Assembly: GCA_021399435.1 (NCBI GenBank) | Contig: JAJTUP010000024.1 | Span: 434,001-498,000, forward strand | DNA: 64,000 bases | Origin: Diaporthe sp. PMI_573 | Lineage: Eukaryota; Ascomycota; Sordariomycetes; Diaporthales; Diaporthaceae | Reading direction: 5' to 3' | Shown: positions 11,637-22,701 of the stretch, one piece after another | How the letters are laid out: each line of letters opens with the position of its first letter | Position numbering within the stretch: the first letter of the stretch is position 1 | The notes under the pieces: generated by a model | Database searches by the model: none | Seen by the model: the letters and a program-made list of their open reading frames with translations, nothing else | Told to the model about the DNA's origin: nothing | Position numbers and translations under genes: made by a program

Positions 11637-12335
11637 GGTGCTTGGGTTTTGATGCGCTTTCTCATTTGTGTGCCATTGCTTGGCTAGCTATCCAAATATC
11701 AGCACTCTTAAGACGTAATTTTATAGATGCATCTAAGTCTCGTGGAAGTAACACCTAGCCGAAAACCAAGGCCAATATTAGTCGTGATCCTTGACTGGTG
11801 CTTTGGAAGAGCAATTTTCTAGTTTTCGGTTGCACTGTTACAGGCAGTCAGCTAGACAGGGGAACAACAATGTTCCAAGGGATATGGTAAAGTGGATGTT
11901 TAACATCAAAAGCAAACATGATCCTACCTGATAAAGACGATAACTAGGCCACAACTAAGTTATCTCTAAGTGTTGGACCTGCCCCTTTCAATGGTCTTCT
12001 AGACCCAGGTTACAGTTGGGCAGATGCGTCACTCGAGCAGATGCGTCACTTGAGCAGCCTGCAGGTGAGGAAAGCATTTCACTTGACTATCGATTGCTAG
12101 AAGCTTCGGACCGTTTCCAAAACAAAAGAGCTCGTTCTCTTCTCATTCGCACTCTCACCTTTGCTTTACACTTCAACCAACTACCGCAGAACGAAATGAC
12201 ATCCATCTCTCGCCCATATCTATCACACTTCTAACAAGAATTACATGTCGTTTGCTCCCATACCTGCAACACTGGCAGACCATCGTCATTAGTCAACAAC
12301 AGCCCCAACTGGGCAGCGAGCCAGTTGCCGTCAAC
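11637..12335. other. intergenic, no gene seen
   Basis: About 700 nt, moderately AT-rich near 11690-11960. There is no convincing ORF. A short direct duplication, GCAGATGCGTCACT, occurs around 12020-12050. Confidence 0.45.
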
Positions 12336-12461
12336 ATGTCGTCACCACCTGTTACCTTACAACTTGTCTGGGACGACAAGGAGCGCAAGTTTGTTCTCCA
12401 GATCCCTCAGCAAGGAGACAGTCTGGCATTACCAGCACATTCTGAATCGTTGTCGCTGTCG

Positions 12462-12497
12462 CCACCACCACCACCATCATCATCATCATCACCACCA
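12462..12497 (+). repeat. CAC/CAT trinucleotide repeat
   Basis: Imperfect CCA/CAT trinucleotide array inside the pseudogene at 12336-13652. In its frame it encodes Pro- and Ser-rich low complexity. Confidence 0.85.
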
Positions 12498-13334
12498 GCA
12501 GCATCAGCACCTGCCAGCATGATCCTCTTCGATCTAGATACCCTGAAGCAGAAGGCGGAAGAGGCGAAGCAGCACATACAAGTGCACCAAGTTATTTCCC
12601 AACAAAACCGGTACCTTAATGAGATCAAGCTTCTCCGATGGCCCCCAAGCCCCGCCCAGGAAAAGACGCTCTTTGATCTGCAGAGTGGCATCAAACGACA
12701 AGATCCTATCCAAATCTGTCTCAGTAGCCGAAACCACAAGCCGTGGCCCAAGAATCAGAGAAGCACAGAGATGAACAAGGAGGAACGAGATGAGAACAAG
12801 GCTGAGGGATATAGGAACAAGGACCAGCCATTCCTTGCCATCTCTACGGCCGGCGAATAGCATGTCAAGACAGCCGACTTCTTTGCTTACTGCCCGGAGG
12901 CCAAGGGCACCACTAAGAACAACACCTTCCTCCATACCTTGACAGACTTCTACGAACTTCGTAAGCCATTAGCCCGGAAGCCGACTGGAAAGCAGTCGAG
13001 AAGGATGAAGAGGAAGGGCGCCGAGAAGGCGGCGAAGAGAAACAAAGCCAGGGCCACCAGCAGCGAGAGCACCATCGATGGCAGGATAGCTGGTGACAGC
13101 ATAGGTGACAAGACGGGTGCTAGCACCAGTCAAGGCATAGGCGCAAATGACGAGGGCTCCCTGGGCAGAAGGGTCCCTGAGCTTGTCTACATTGTCGGCA
13201 GACTGGTCATATGTCATCCCCACACCTGAGAGAGCGCCGTAGACATGGACTGGGTACATCCAACTGTCTTCATGGTCGCTGTTGAGCTGGACAGGAAGAA
13301 CAGCAACAATCATGTTTTGAAAGACAAGGACAAT

Positions 13335-13358
13335 GGCGGCGGCGGCGGCGGCGGTGGT
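13335..13358 (+). repeat. GGC trinucleotide repeat
   Basis: GGC/GGT array in the third segment of the pseudogene at 12336-13652. It encodes a poly-Gly run in frame. Confidence 0.85.
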
Positions 13359-13652
13359 CCAGTCTGGCTTATTTGCGATACGCGCCCAGGCAGCAGCTCA
13401 GATGACGACCTCCCCGAGCTGTACAGCCCAGACTTGTCCATGCGCAGGCTTAGTGCCATGTGGCCTAGGCTGCAAGGAAAGCACATCTTTGGTGCAGCAA
13501 GGCTGGCCGATTCTATCGAGGACCTCACTGCTGAGGGTGAGGCACGTCTGCTACTGTCTGAGGCAGGTGATAATGTCTGTGAGACAATGGATGAGGGCTG
13601 TTGGGACATGTTTAATATTGAAGTGGGCAAAGCCTGGCCTCGTAAGAAGTGA

Positions 13653-14577
13653 GGAGGTATTATTAGCTTCTGAATCATAAGCCACCAATGAAGAAAATGC
13701 ACAAATATGGCGAGAACAGAGCAAGCAACTCAGCTCTGTATGGTGCTGTTAGATTCAGAGCTAGGTGCACAGCCACAGCTGGCCCCAGCTGTTGAGCTTC
13801 CTGCTTGTTAGAAGCCAGGCTGCCCTCACAATGCCGGCAGGGACTAATAGTAACTGAGTCCCAAGGGGATAGGACCCAACAAAACAAATCTATTTAGTTA
13901 AATATCTCGCAACATTATGCCCTACGGTAGTCAACCTTAGTAGAACGTACACTGAGTTTTTTTAAGGCTGACTATAGAACCAAAGACTTCCAGCCGGACT
14001 CATAGAGTACTCTTGAATCTATGATCCCCCCTGTACCTGACTCTAACCTATGGTGCAGAAACACATACCTATACAGTAATTACAAAAATTGAAATATTAT
14101 CTCCCCCCGGGCTCAGAACTCCAGAAACTGGCAACTGCTCCCACCCTGTCACAGCATCGGGGTATGCGAAAGAAGAACTCGGCCTATGACGCCGGGGGGA
14201 GCAGACCCCGAGGAGTGGGTTCAGCCCCGCTTCGAATGTGTTCAGAGACTTCCAAGACAGCCTTGATGGCATGTGTACCTGATAACTCCGTTGTTAAATC
14301 CTTAGCCGACATCTCTTCGCGATGGACATGGTCGGCTGCCGTTTGACTGGCCAGATTGACACCGAGAGTCTCCACATGTAGCGTGATTACTACAAGCTTC
14401 CATTCAAGGGAATGCTATCCTACGTTGCCGTTCGTCACTACCGAGAATGCACGGCTGAGGCGCCGGGTCCCGATGAAAACCTCGAATATTTAATCCCTTT
14501 ACTGCCTGTCCATGTGCTCAAGTCAGTCATCATCCTCTCGAGCATCCCCTAATTCATTTTCCAAGTATCGATTCAGT
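13653..14577. other. intergenic, no gene seen
   Basis: Nothing recognisable in 925 nt. Several ATG-containing short ORFs on both strands lack domain or splice support. It should include the nitrilase promoter. Confidence 0.45.
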
Positions 14578-15852
14578 ATGCATATGTTTCGGAGTCTTGG
14601 TCTCGCTGGTGTAGCCTATGCCACTGGCGTTTCCTCCAGCAGTAAACCTGACAATTTTACGGTTGCTCTCGTTCGAGCCCCTCCCGCGAATTATCCCTAT
14701 CCTCAGCCTAGTTTGGACTGGAAAGGGCTGAAACATGATCTCAATGCCAGCGTTGAGCTTGGAATCCAATACATCGAGCAGGCTGCATCACACGGCGCCG
14801 ACCTCGTAGCTTTCCCCGAGCTCTGGTTCCCAGGGTAAGAGCAACAACCCAAGCTTCGCGACCTTTTACAGAGATTGAGAGGTAGTTGGACCTCCCACTT
14901 AGAGCGTCTCACTGACCCCTTCTCTTTAAGTTATCCCACCGGCGTTTTAGAGGGCAACATCTCGGTGGCCTGGTACGCAGCTCAATCCCTCCGGATCAAT
15001 AGCACACAATGGGACCAGTTGGTGGAAGCTGCTCGACAGAACAAGATTTGGGTGGCACTTGGATTCTCAATGAGAGAGGACGACTATATCTACATGTCAC
15101 AAGCCCTCATCGACTCGACTGGAAAGGTCATCCAGATCCGCAGGAAGCTTCACCCTTCCGGAGGCGAACGTACAATGTTCAGCGACGGTACTGTGGACGA
15201 ATTTAAGGTTTTCCAAACCCAATTCGGTCGGTTGGGCCTCCTGGAGTGTTGGGAGTAAGCATCACCTTCATGCATCTTCGGTGCCACAATCTTATTGATA
15301 TCCTTGACGCGTCACCCTCCCCTGGGCTGTCCCATGCAGACAGTATCCTTAAAACCCAAGAACATTGCTAACACAACCCAACCTGATAGGCATATGCATC
15401 CGCCAATGACTTTTGCCATGCAATCCCAAAACGAGAACCTACACATTGCCGCCTTTCCCTTCACTCCAGATTTCGGCGCCGACACCTCCCTCGAAAGCAC
15501 CGAGAACAGCATGACCGGAGCTCGATACTACGCCATTACTGGTCAGACTTGGACCTTCATGCCCTCTGTCGGCACGGCTGCGGTGTTCTCTCCAAACGGC
15601 ACAATCGTCGCGCAGATTGAAGCCACCGAGGAATACCCGGCTCGGCCCATTCTTTACTACTCCGTCAACACTACCGGCTTCAGCAGCACGCCCGCGTACA
15701 ATGTCAATGGGGAGTTTTCCTGGTCACAGATGGAGCAGATTGGCGAAACTTATCCGGACTACATACCTCATGTGATGGGCAACTTTACCCCGAGGAGGCT
15801 CAACTCTGTCGAGCAGATGAAGAAGACTGGTCCAATTCCGCTGAACTACTGA
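14578..15852 (+). CDS. nitrilase-superfamily carbon-nitrogen hydrolase, possibly secreted
   Basis: Three exons (14578-14834, 14931-15254, 15390-15852) give 347 aa, the usual nitrilase length. The catalytic triad is visible: E81 in FPELW, K158 in RRKLHP and C192 in LECWEH, the last formed across the second intron. LECWEH is characteristic of true nitrilases (nitrile to acid plus ammonia), as opposed to amidases. The protein carries at least seven N-x-S/T sequons (NFT, NAS, NIS, NST, NGT, NTT, NFT) and a short hydrophobic N-terminus (GLAGVAYATG), together suggesting passage through the secretory pathway. An upstream in-frame ATG at 14512 would lengthen the N-terminus by 22 Ser-rich residues. 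Substrate preference is not predictable. Confidence 0.88.
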
Positions 15853-16299
15853 GATCGTGCTGATGGTCTAGAGCTTCTGGGCTTCATGACTCCTTGGAGG
15901 CTCCATGTGCGGTTTTTACGGCTTTCATCTTACCGCCTGTTCTTAGCCCTTCGCATTAACAAGGGCACATGTCATCTAATTTTGATATGGTCATCAAAAT
16001 CCATGGGAAGCTCTGTTTAATCAATTGTCATGATTGTAACTGAGGCTCTTGCTGAGTTTTCAGACTACACATTGGATTCAATCAACACCCATTTGGTTTT
16101 CAATTGCAAAAGCTTTCGTATGACGCGATCTGATCAACCATTACACATAACAGGAAGGGGTACTTGCTTTAATCAATGATATTATTTGGCTGCTCTATCC
16201 ATACACCACTTGGGTACAGCGGAGTTCTGATTGTTTTCGCATCTTCACAAGGGGAATTTGTTACCTAAGAAAATACCGATTTTAGGATAAAATTTAACC
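15853..16299. other. intergenic 3'-3' gap, no gene seen
   Basis: About 450 nt between the convergent nitrilase and HET genes. It holds 3' UTRs and no ORF of note. Confidence 0.5.
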
Positions 16300-18552
16300 C
16301 TAGTGTATGACATACGATCTGACCTGCTTATCCTCGAGTCCCTTGTTGCATTCCTCGACTGCTCTTCCATACATATACCCGTGTATGTAAACGTCACCGA
16401 CGAATCTATACCCGTCACCCTCCGGACGTAAGACCACAGGTGTGCTGCAACCTAGCGGTACAACAACGATGTCTCCTCGTGTCATGGACCCCGTCCCCAG
16501 GCCAACGCGTCTCTCGTCGGTGATGCAAAAGCACCGACCCATCATGTTGGACGCGAAGTTTTCCTGAAGGAATAAGCGCCGCTTATTGTAATCCATCTGG
16601 AAGTCCCTGTCGATGTACTGCTCCAGCTCGGGATCTATGTGGAGCTTGGGGAGGCGATCGCGTATCAAGGACACAAAGACGTGGTAGCAGACATCCATCC
16701 ATTCCTCTGCCTTCTCGTCCCCTTTGGACGTCTGGTCAAGGCTAAGTGCGAAGCAGAACCTCTGTTCCAACCACCGTAGGTAGTCCTTTGACGCACCATC
16801 GATAGCATGCGACAAGCAGGCTCTCCATTGTAGAAATGCCATGAGATAGTCGTTCACTGTGCATCGTGTACCCACAGTGACTCCGTGGTCCTTGATACTC
16901 CCCAAAGGTATGGCTGATAGCCTTAGCCTGTTTCTCTCCATGAAGTCAACGACTACTTGTGCCTTTCTTGAGGCCGAGAAGGTGTGGGTCGTTGACATGG
17001 GCGAGGCTCGCGAGTTGTGAGACCAGTCGGGTGCCCAGCTCGGCAGGTTATTCTTGTTGGTGTAAGTTTGAGAGTGGATCGATTCGCATAGGATGTCTAG
17101 TGAATTAGTCTTTTCAACAACGATCCGGAAGATATTGGTGTATACATCTTTGACCGGAATGCTGTAATTGACCTTAATCCCATTGCGAACATTCTCGAAG
17201 AGGACACCCAGAATACCAAAAACTTTGTCCCTGGGGTCGGAGCTGTGCTTCGAGCGACAATTCCGCATCACGTTGAGCAGATCTTCAAACGCCACATGGT
17301 CGGGCTGGTTGTCGGCGTCCCTGAACTTGTCCACAGTACCAATCCCGATAAGGCTGTGAGGGCCTCCATACACCAGGACCTGTGGGTAGCTTCCGAATCG
17401 TGCTTGATGGAGGCTATTGCTGTATCCAGGGTGGAAATTTCGATGGAGCACATCTTTGTTTTCCCGGAAAACCTTAGAAGCATCTTGGAACGCTTTCCAA
17501 GGGAGAATCGTCGATCCGCAATGAACGTTGATGTCATGCGCGTTGAACACTTCCTGTACGACCCACAACCTATGCCAGTACTCCCTCTCGAACAGGGCTA
17601 CTACAGCAGCAAAGTGTCGTTCGCTGAATGGTGCAGATGTATGTGTTGTTATTTCCCGCGGAATCTCGGCCACATCTGAAACCTTCTCGATAAGTTCCAT
17701 GCCGAGGTCGCTGTCTTCAGATCGTGGGCCAAGCCAGATTGCTACTGATGCGGCTTCCTGGTAGATTCGCGTCATTAGCCGGACTTGGCAAGCCTTTTCG
17801 GACGCGTCTTGTTGATTAATAGAGAGAGCATCTGCCCACACCCATATTGACTCCCTCGGATGCCGGAGTGTCCTCAAAGCCGTTTCCAGGCTGGCCGACA
17901 CGCTGATGAGTAGGTCCCCAACAAGTATTTTGCGTTTGTTGCTAGCATCTCCCCAGGCATAGGAAAGCGCAACATAAGGTTGAGGACCATCCAATGCACA
18001 GGTGAATATCTGACATCTGACGATATCCTCAGGATCCTCTTTCAGTCCAGAATGCAACCAGATCAGCCTGAACTGCCCCTTTTCGAGATACTCATACGAG
18101 TAGGCCGTGTTATCCAGTGACAGAATAGATGGAGAAATACGACCGATCGAGCCCTGCGAGGTCACAGATGGCGAACTCCGGGACCCCAAACCTCTCGGTA
18201 CAGAGAGGCCAAAGCCATCTCCACGTCTCGTCTCTGTTGGGACGGACAAGTATTCGGAAACGTGGGGAGAACGATCATTGGGTATGAGAGGGGCACTATG
18301 TCGGGATGGAGCTTTGGGCCGATGAACGTGGTCGAAGGATCGGGTTTCGAAGGCTGATGATTCTCGTCGACCAGTGCCATGACTGTTCGAGGAAAGCGGT
18401 CGTGTCTTTGTGGATGGAGATCTGCTGCTGATGGGTATTTGACGAGGTGGTGTTGTTGGTGAGGGAATCTGGTGGATATGGGATCGGACTTCGTCGTTTA
18501 GTAGCTGTCTTCCTCGGTTCAGAAAATCGGCACCACTGTCACTCAGAGACAT
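16300..18552 (-). CDS. heterokaryon-incompatibility (HET) domain protein
   Basis: This is an intronless 750-aa ORF on the minus strand. The HET domain (PF06985) starts at YVALSYAWGD (about residue 193) and includes WADALSINQQD (about 238-248) and the IYQEAASVAIWLG block. About 190 Ser/Pro/Arg-rich, probably disordered residues precede it. The C-terminal half has the usual divergent HET architecture (SDPRDKVFGILGV, PSWAPDWS). HET domains trigger cell death in non-self recognition between fungal strains; the partner here is unknown. The ATG at 18552 was chosen because the 70 extra codons upstream (to 18762) are open but low-quality. A second HET gene lies at 26368-28500. Confidence 0.9.
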   Translation of the reverse strand: MSLSDSGADFLNRGRQLLNDEVRSHIHQIPSPTTPPRQIPISSRSPSTKTRPLSSNSHGTGRRESSAFETRSFDHVHRPKAPSRHSAPLIPNDRSPHVSEYLSVPTETRRGDGFGLSVPRGLGSRSSPSVTSQGSIGRISPSILSLDNTAYSYEYLEKGQFRLIWLHSGLKEDPEDIVRCQIFTCALDGPQPYVALSYAWGDASNKRKILVGDLLISVSASLETALRTLRHPRESIWVWADALSINQQDASEKACQVRLMTRIYQEAASVAIWLGPRSEDSDLGMELIEKVSDVAEIPREITTHTSAPFSERHFAAVVALFEREYWHRLWVVQEVFNAHDINVHCGSTILPWKAFQDASKVFRENKDVLHRNFHPGYSNSLHQARFGSYPQVLVYGGPHSLIGIGTVDKFRDADNQPDHVAFEDLLNVMRNCRSKHSSDPRDKVFGILGVLFENVRNGIKVNYSIPVKDVYTNIFRIVVEKTNSLDILCESIHSQTYTNKNNLPSWAPDWSHNSRASPMSTTHTFSASRKAQVVVDFMERNRLRLSAIPLGSIKDHGVTVGTRCTVNDYLMAFLQWRACLSHAIDGASKDYLRWLEQRFCFALSLDQTSKGDEKAEEWMDVCYHVFVSLIRDRLPKLHIDPELEQYIDRDFQMDYNKRRLFLQENFASNMMGRCFCITDERRVGLGTGSMTRGDIVVVPLGCSTPVVLRPEGDGYRFVGDVYIHGYMYGRAVEECNKGLEDKQVRSYVIH

Positions 18553-19438
18553 GGTTGCTTGGCGAAATATTGTTCCTGGTGACTGCTGAAGATGTGATGG
18601 TGACCAAGCTTGTCGTGTCTTGCGATCCCTACCCCGCCTGCAAATTTTGAAAGAAGGTGGAAGGATACTGGTCAGCATGCGAGTCGACCATGCAGACGGG
18701 AAATACTGCCTGAGTAGGCAAAGGTTACTTTGGACATGCGTCTGGTTTGTACCACCATACATAACAGGCAGGCCGGGAGAATACCCTTGATAGCTGATAA
18801 CCGGTTGCTACTTTGGGAGGCCAGACGAGGATGCACAACATGATGTGGGCTGGAGGTGCAATGATCGGCGCGATACAGAGGCATGGCAAGTTTCGAAGAG
18901 TCTCCCAACCAGACACCAGCCCTGCCTGTGCTCAGAATGTTGAATCAAGGAAGACACTATGCGAGGCGTTATATCACACTGAGGGGCGAGTTTGCATCCG
19001 TTCTCCCTCCGGATTCAAGTCACAAGCAGCCTCGTGATACCCTCATGCCCCTTTGGTGCAGCCATCAAGTACTTCATCAGACAGTGCAATAGTATCAAGA
19101 GTGCCAATGTCTTTTTTTGAGATCAATTAAATGAACTGCCTGAAGTCATGAAAGCTGGTGATTGACTGGATTTAGTTGAGTTGAATTGAATGTAAAGCAA
19201 GCCAAGGATTTTAAGTAATCGAAGACGTCAGAAAGAAATGCCACGCTTCAAGTTGCGAATATCGAAATTTCTATATTCACTAATGTACTTTGTAGGAGTG
19301 TCGCCAAGAAGAGAGGCGTAGGCCCTCCTATCGTTAGAACTTTTGAATTGGCTCCGTCATCTTCCAAGGCTACTGCTGTTACCCATCAAGCCCCGTCTAA
19401 GACGTATTGTACCAACGAGCGGCCCATTATGCGTGCAA
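18553..19438. other. intergenic, no gene seen
   Basis: Nearly 900 nt between two minus-strand genes. It is open in some frames near 18560-18760 but without recognisable content. An AT-rich patch at 19105-19290 probably belongs to the HET promoter or the 3' UTR of the next gene. Confidence 0.45.
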
Positions 19439-20173
19439 TCAGTGGTAATAACCACTCGACTGTACCACAAGGTCCCCGTTGCCGTACGCAGCAGCCGATC
19501 CTGTGACGTTTTCCTCGTGTGAGCAGCAACATACATAGCTGGTTGAGGGTACATATGGGAACTTACCAGCAACTTGACCACCGCTGTTACAATTAGTGAA
19601 GACCCATTGTACTCCAAGGGCAACTTCGTAGGCAGTGGATGACGTGGATTGCACATTGAGCAAATGTGCTATGACAACAGCACTGTTGTAGATCGCAACT
19701 TGGCGGAAGCCTGGTACCCCACTAATTTGATCACTCGTACTGACGCTGATGCGATAGTTGCCGAGCGCGACGAGGAAGTTGAAGCACACAATCACGTCGT
19801 CCACGTTTGCGGTGAGCAGCTGTCCAGACCCGCCGCCGCCTGGGCCGCACTGATCGACGTATTCAATGGAAAAGTCGCTCGAGATTGATGCCGGGCCTTT
19901 GTACCCGTCAGGGACTGAGTTTGAATTCGTCAGCCAAAGTTTTGTTTTTCGTAGCTATTCGGTAATGCGAAGAGCTGTCTTACTAGGGAGGAGCTTTGGT
20001 GCGGCGTGCAACATCTCAGTTGTGAGATTGAGCTCAGCCAGTGAAGGAAACCCTGGAAGCGGGACAAATTCCGGGTAATCTGCTCGGGCAAGATTTCCCG
20101 CAAGGCCGCTAGGAAGAGCAAGAGTCATGGCTGGAGCAACGACTCCGAGAAACAGAAGGTGTAGAGAAACCAT
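19439..20173 (-). CDS. small secreted protein, unrecognised
   Basis: Three exons (20173-19984, 19914-19567, 19500-19439) join in phase to 199 aa. The N-terminus is a clear signal peptide: a hydrophobic run to about residue 18 ending in LALPSGLA. The mature part has three cysteines, a Gly-rich stretch after the first (QCGPGGGGSG), alternating beta-like hydrophobic segments, and a C-terminal YGNGDLVV block. The introns are GTAAGA- and GTAAGT-type. I do not recognise the family. It could be a secreted effector-like or cell-wall-associated protein, but nothing in the sequence proves a role. A TATATAAAG site lies about 110 nt upstream of the ATG. Confidence 0.75.
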
Positions 20174-21480
20174 GGTGAACCGGTGAGTGTATTGAATTTG
20201 AAGCAGTAGGGAAGACCTTCTAGAAAGCAGTGATGAGTTTGATGCCTCTTCATGTCGGTTTTGATCATTCGAGAATAAGGACTTTATATATGTTTCTCCC
20301 AGTGATCAATCACTATTTCCAATGTTCTACTTGTCTCCGTTCTGGTTGGTAAGGTTACCACAGTGGACGGCCCCCACAGCCCAGGATGCAAAAGCTTGTC
20401 TAAGACCGGTAGCTTAGCTGCGATGCTTACGGATCCCACAGGAATCCAAGCCAATTATGTAAAGGCAGCCGTTGAGGCCGTAAGCCTTAAGGTGTGCATG
20501 ATTACTACCCTAGGGTGACAATATTGCCGCAAGCAACATTTTATAACCTGGAATGGACACTTCCGTCCCCAGGCTGAGCACAAAATCCCCATCTGAGCAG
20601 ATGTGAGGTTGTACGCAAGTATAGTGCTGCATCGTGAACGTTATTGCAGGTGCATTTGATCCTCCACTGAGCCCCACTGGCTGACCACAGGGCGTGAGAG
20701 CTAATGTGCAAATCGCGACTATCGAGTTCCTGATTCCTGGAGCCAAAGTTTATGGTCCTTCATCTTCGACTACAGCACACCGCCTCGAGGTGCTGCACGG
20801 CCTCTATGGGTCATCTGAATAAATCCTGGCGAGCGTCAGGCTTTTTGACTCCACCGTGAAATAAAACCCCTAATACGAGACGAAATAAGCATCGGAGATG
20901 CTGCTCTTACGATATTTGGAACGAAACAGACACAAAGTTGTATTGAGAGCCTCGCGGATGGGTAAAGATAGGTCAACGTGAGGCTCTCCCCCTTTGTGTG
21001 TACCTCTCAGTCCCCACATGAACTCCGTCATCAATTTAGCCTCTGCTGATGATCTTGTTTTCGTGGCCAAAATCGTGGTATAGACAAACTCAGTCTACAA
21101 TTCTGAGAAGATAGGAGAGGTTCGATGTAGACAGAGTACATCGTCCGTGCATTATCGAAACCTCCTTGTACCTCAACAATGCAGCTCTTGTATCCACTGC
21201 TATGCTTTCCCATTTTTTAATTCTTGATTCCAGAAGTGAGCTCTAGGTCCATACGCGGCAGGTTTCCAAGAGCATTGAATAGTTTGAGGAGTGGGTAGGG
21301 TTTGATAGAATTTCACTTTGAAATCTCAAAAGTAGACTATGCCTCAGTAGTCGACCAAATTCCATTGTGAAGCTGCACGATGCCACTCGTAAACCATGTA
21401 ATGATTACTCAATTTTGCGGTTGGATTTGTATGGTTCTCGGTCAATTATGAGGTATAATATCCACAGTCTGCTCAGGTAT
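20174..21480. other. intergenic, one weak ORF only
   Basis: About 1.3 kb. It holds the promoter of the secreted-protein gene, and a 78-codon minus-strand ORF (20746-20510) with a hydrophobic N-terminus and four cysteines that lacks any recognised family or splice extension. Nothing else is supported. Confidence 0.4.
20282..20290 (-). promoter_or_regulatory. TATA box of the small secreted protein gene
   Basis: TATATAAAG on the minus strand, about 110 nt upstream of the start codon at 20173. It is a perfect TATA-type match at a plausible distance. Confidence 0.55.
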
Positions 21481-21832
21481 CTAAGCCCCCTTCAAATCCG
21501 GACCAGGCGCAGCACTTCCGGGCTCCGCAGAATGTAACCCAGTGGTGCCAACATCATTCGTCGTTGTCAGATTCCCCGTGCCCGACGCTGCCTCCTCATA
21601 CTTGTTGCCAGTGCCTGGGAGACCGCTATCGGAGGCGACAGGTGCCTCACCTGGCGCGTGGCCTTCTTTGTGTGCGGGCGCATTGTCTGCGCCGAGACCC
21701 TGGGCTGTTATGCGATCGGTTAGGATGAGTTGCAGAGACAAAGGGTTGCGCGGATCAACACGAACCTTGTGCCTGCTGCTTCAGGAACTTGTCGCTTGGC
21801 TCCTGGCCTCCGGCTGTCTTGGTTGGTGCCAT
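21481..21832 (-). CDS. small disordered hypothetical protein
   Basis: Two exons (21832-21766 and 21704-21481) join in phase to 96 aa. The intron (61 nt) has a GTTCGT donor, weaker than its neighbours, but a good CTAAC branch site and AACAG acceptor. The protein is rich in Gly, Ala, Pro, Glu, Asp and Thr, lacks cysteine and hydrophobic segments, and is probably intrinsically disordered. It begins with a MAPTK lead and a KFLKQQ helix-like stretch. I recognise no family. A TATATAAG site lies about 140 nt upstream. Small disordered proteins like this are often conidiation- or stress-induced in fungi, but that is only a guess. Confidence 0.55.
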
Positions 21833-22701
21833 GATTACGATTGTACTGAGTGTTGTTGAGTACGGAGTGTGTTCTAGATCAAGTCTCGTAGTTGGAAATT
21901 GACCGTTGTCAGATGTCTGGTAAAAGTGTTACGTCCCAGAACCCAAATGCTCAAGTGTCCTCTTCTGGCCTTATATACGGCCTGAGATGACGGAATCAGA
22001 CCTGGCCAGACAGTTAACGTCACAATACATCACCATCCATGATCAACAGTAGCCTGACGTCACTCATCACTTCCGGGCTTTTGGGGAAAGTGATATACAA
22101 ACTCTCAGAACTCAGCCACACGATAGGAACAGCAGAATTCAATTGTCCGAATTGCTGCGACAGTTTTGAAAATGAGATGCTTGGGGCCATATTCACTGTT
22201 GTGCCGCTGTGTCACAGCCTACACTATCTACCCTAGGGTAGGGTAGGTAGACTACTGGTCTCTTGCACACAAGGCGTACGGGCAACAGCTCGCATTCACT
22301 AAACATAAAGCAAAAAATTGTGTGAATCTATGGTATCCTTGAAACTCTTCGAGAATTAGGGGTGAGACATAAATTTTGATATACTGTATTGTTCCTAGAA
22401 CCGTACAGCCGTCTGACGGGGGCTGTTCACTGGCGTAGGGCTGCTCCACTAGGGGTCTGGAGTCGAGGGACTCCACCCACAAAGATTGAACCAGACACCC
22501 TGTCTGCACTAATCACTACCAACGCAACCACGGCCGCCACAAGCCGCCCCTGTCATTCCACATGCTGAGAACACCAGGCAACCAACCGCACCCACCCACC
22601 AAACAACCAAGCAGCGCACAACCACCCAAACCTTCGATACTGCAACACGACCACACCCCCAACGTCGCCGCGCGCCGGCGACACCAGCACCCGCGCCCAA
22701 G
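21833..22701. other. divergent promoter region, no gene seen
   Basis: This lies between the minus-strand small gene and the plus-strand SAF4-type gene. A perfect CTACCCTAGGGTAG palindrome sits at about 22228-22241. No coding evidence was found. Confidence 0.4.
21970..21977 (-). promoter_or_regulatory. TATA box of the small disordered-protein gene
   Basis: TATATAAG on the minus strand, about 140 nt upstream of the ATG at 21832. It supports 21832 as a real start. Confidence 0.45.

Larger units (their letters stand above)
12336..13652 (+). pseudogene. unrecognised gene interrupted by two in-frame stops
   Basis: One reading frame runs from the ATG at 12336 to the TGA ending at 13652 (about 439 codons), broken only by TAG at 12858-12860 and TGA at 13227-13229. 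The three open pieces share a frame and a continuous composition. First comes a Pro/Ser low-complexity stretch, then a charged Lys/Arg-rich middle, then a poly-Gly run followed by acidic segments. No intron with matching phase removes either stop. I recognise no family. The first stop (TAG before CAT) would be CAG if C-to-T at CpA is reversed; the second fits CGA to TGA. This is best read as a recently decayed gene, though an unusual intron arrangement cannot be excluded. Confidence 0.55.

Noticed and set aside
18553..18762. 70-codon N-terminal extension of the first HET protein
   Set aside because: Low-quality composition; the MSLSD start gives the more natural protein.
20510..20746. 78-codon minus-strand ORF with hydrophobic start and four cysteines
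   Set aside because: No recognised family, no splice extension, no clear promoter; too weak to call a gene.
22228..22241. CTACCCTAGGGTAG palindrome as an operator
   Set aside because: Single copy and no known fungal factor with this site; noted only as sequence in the promoter gap.
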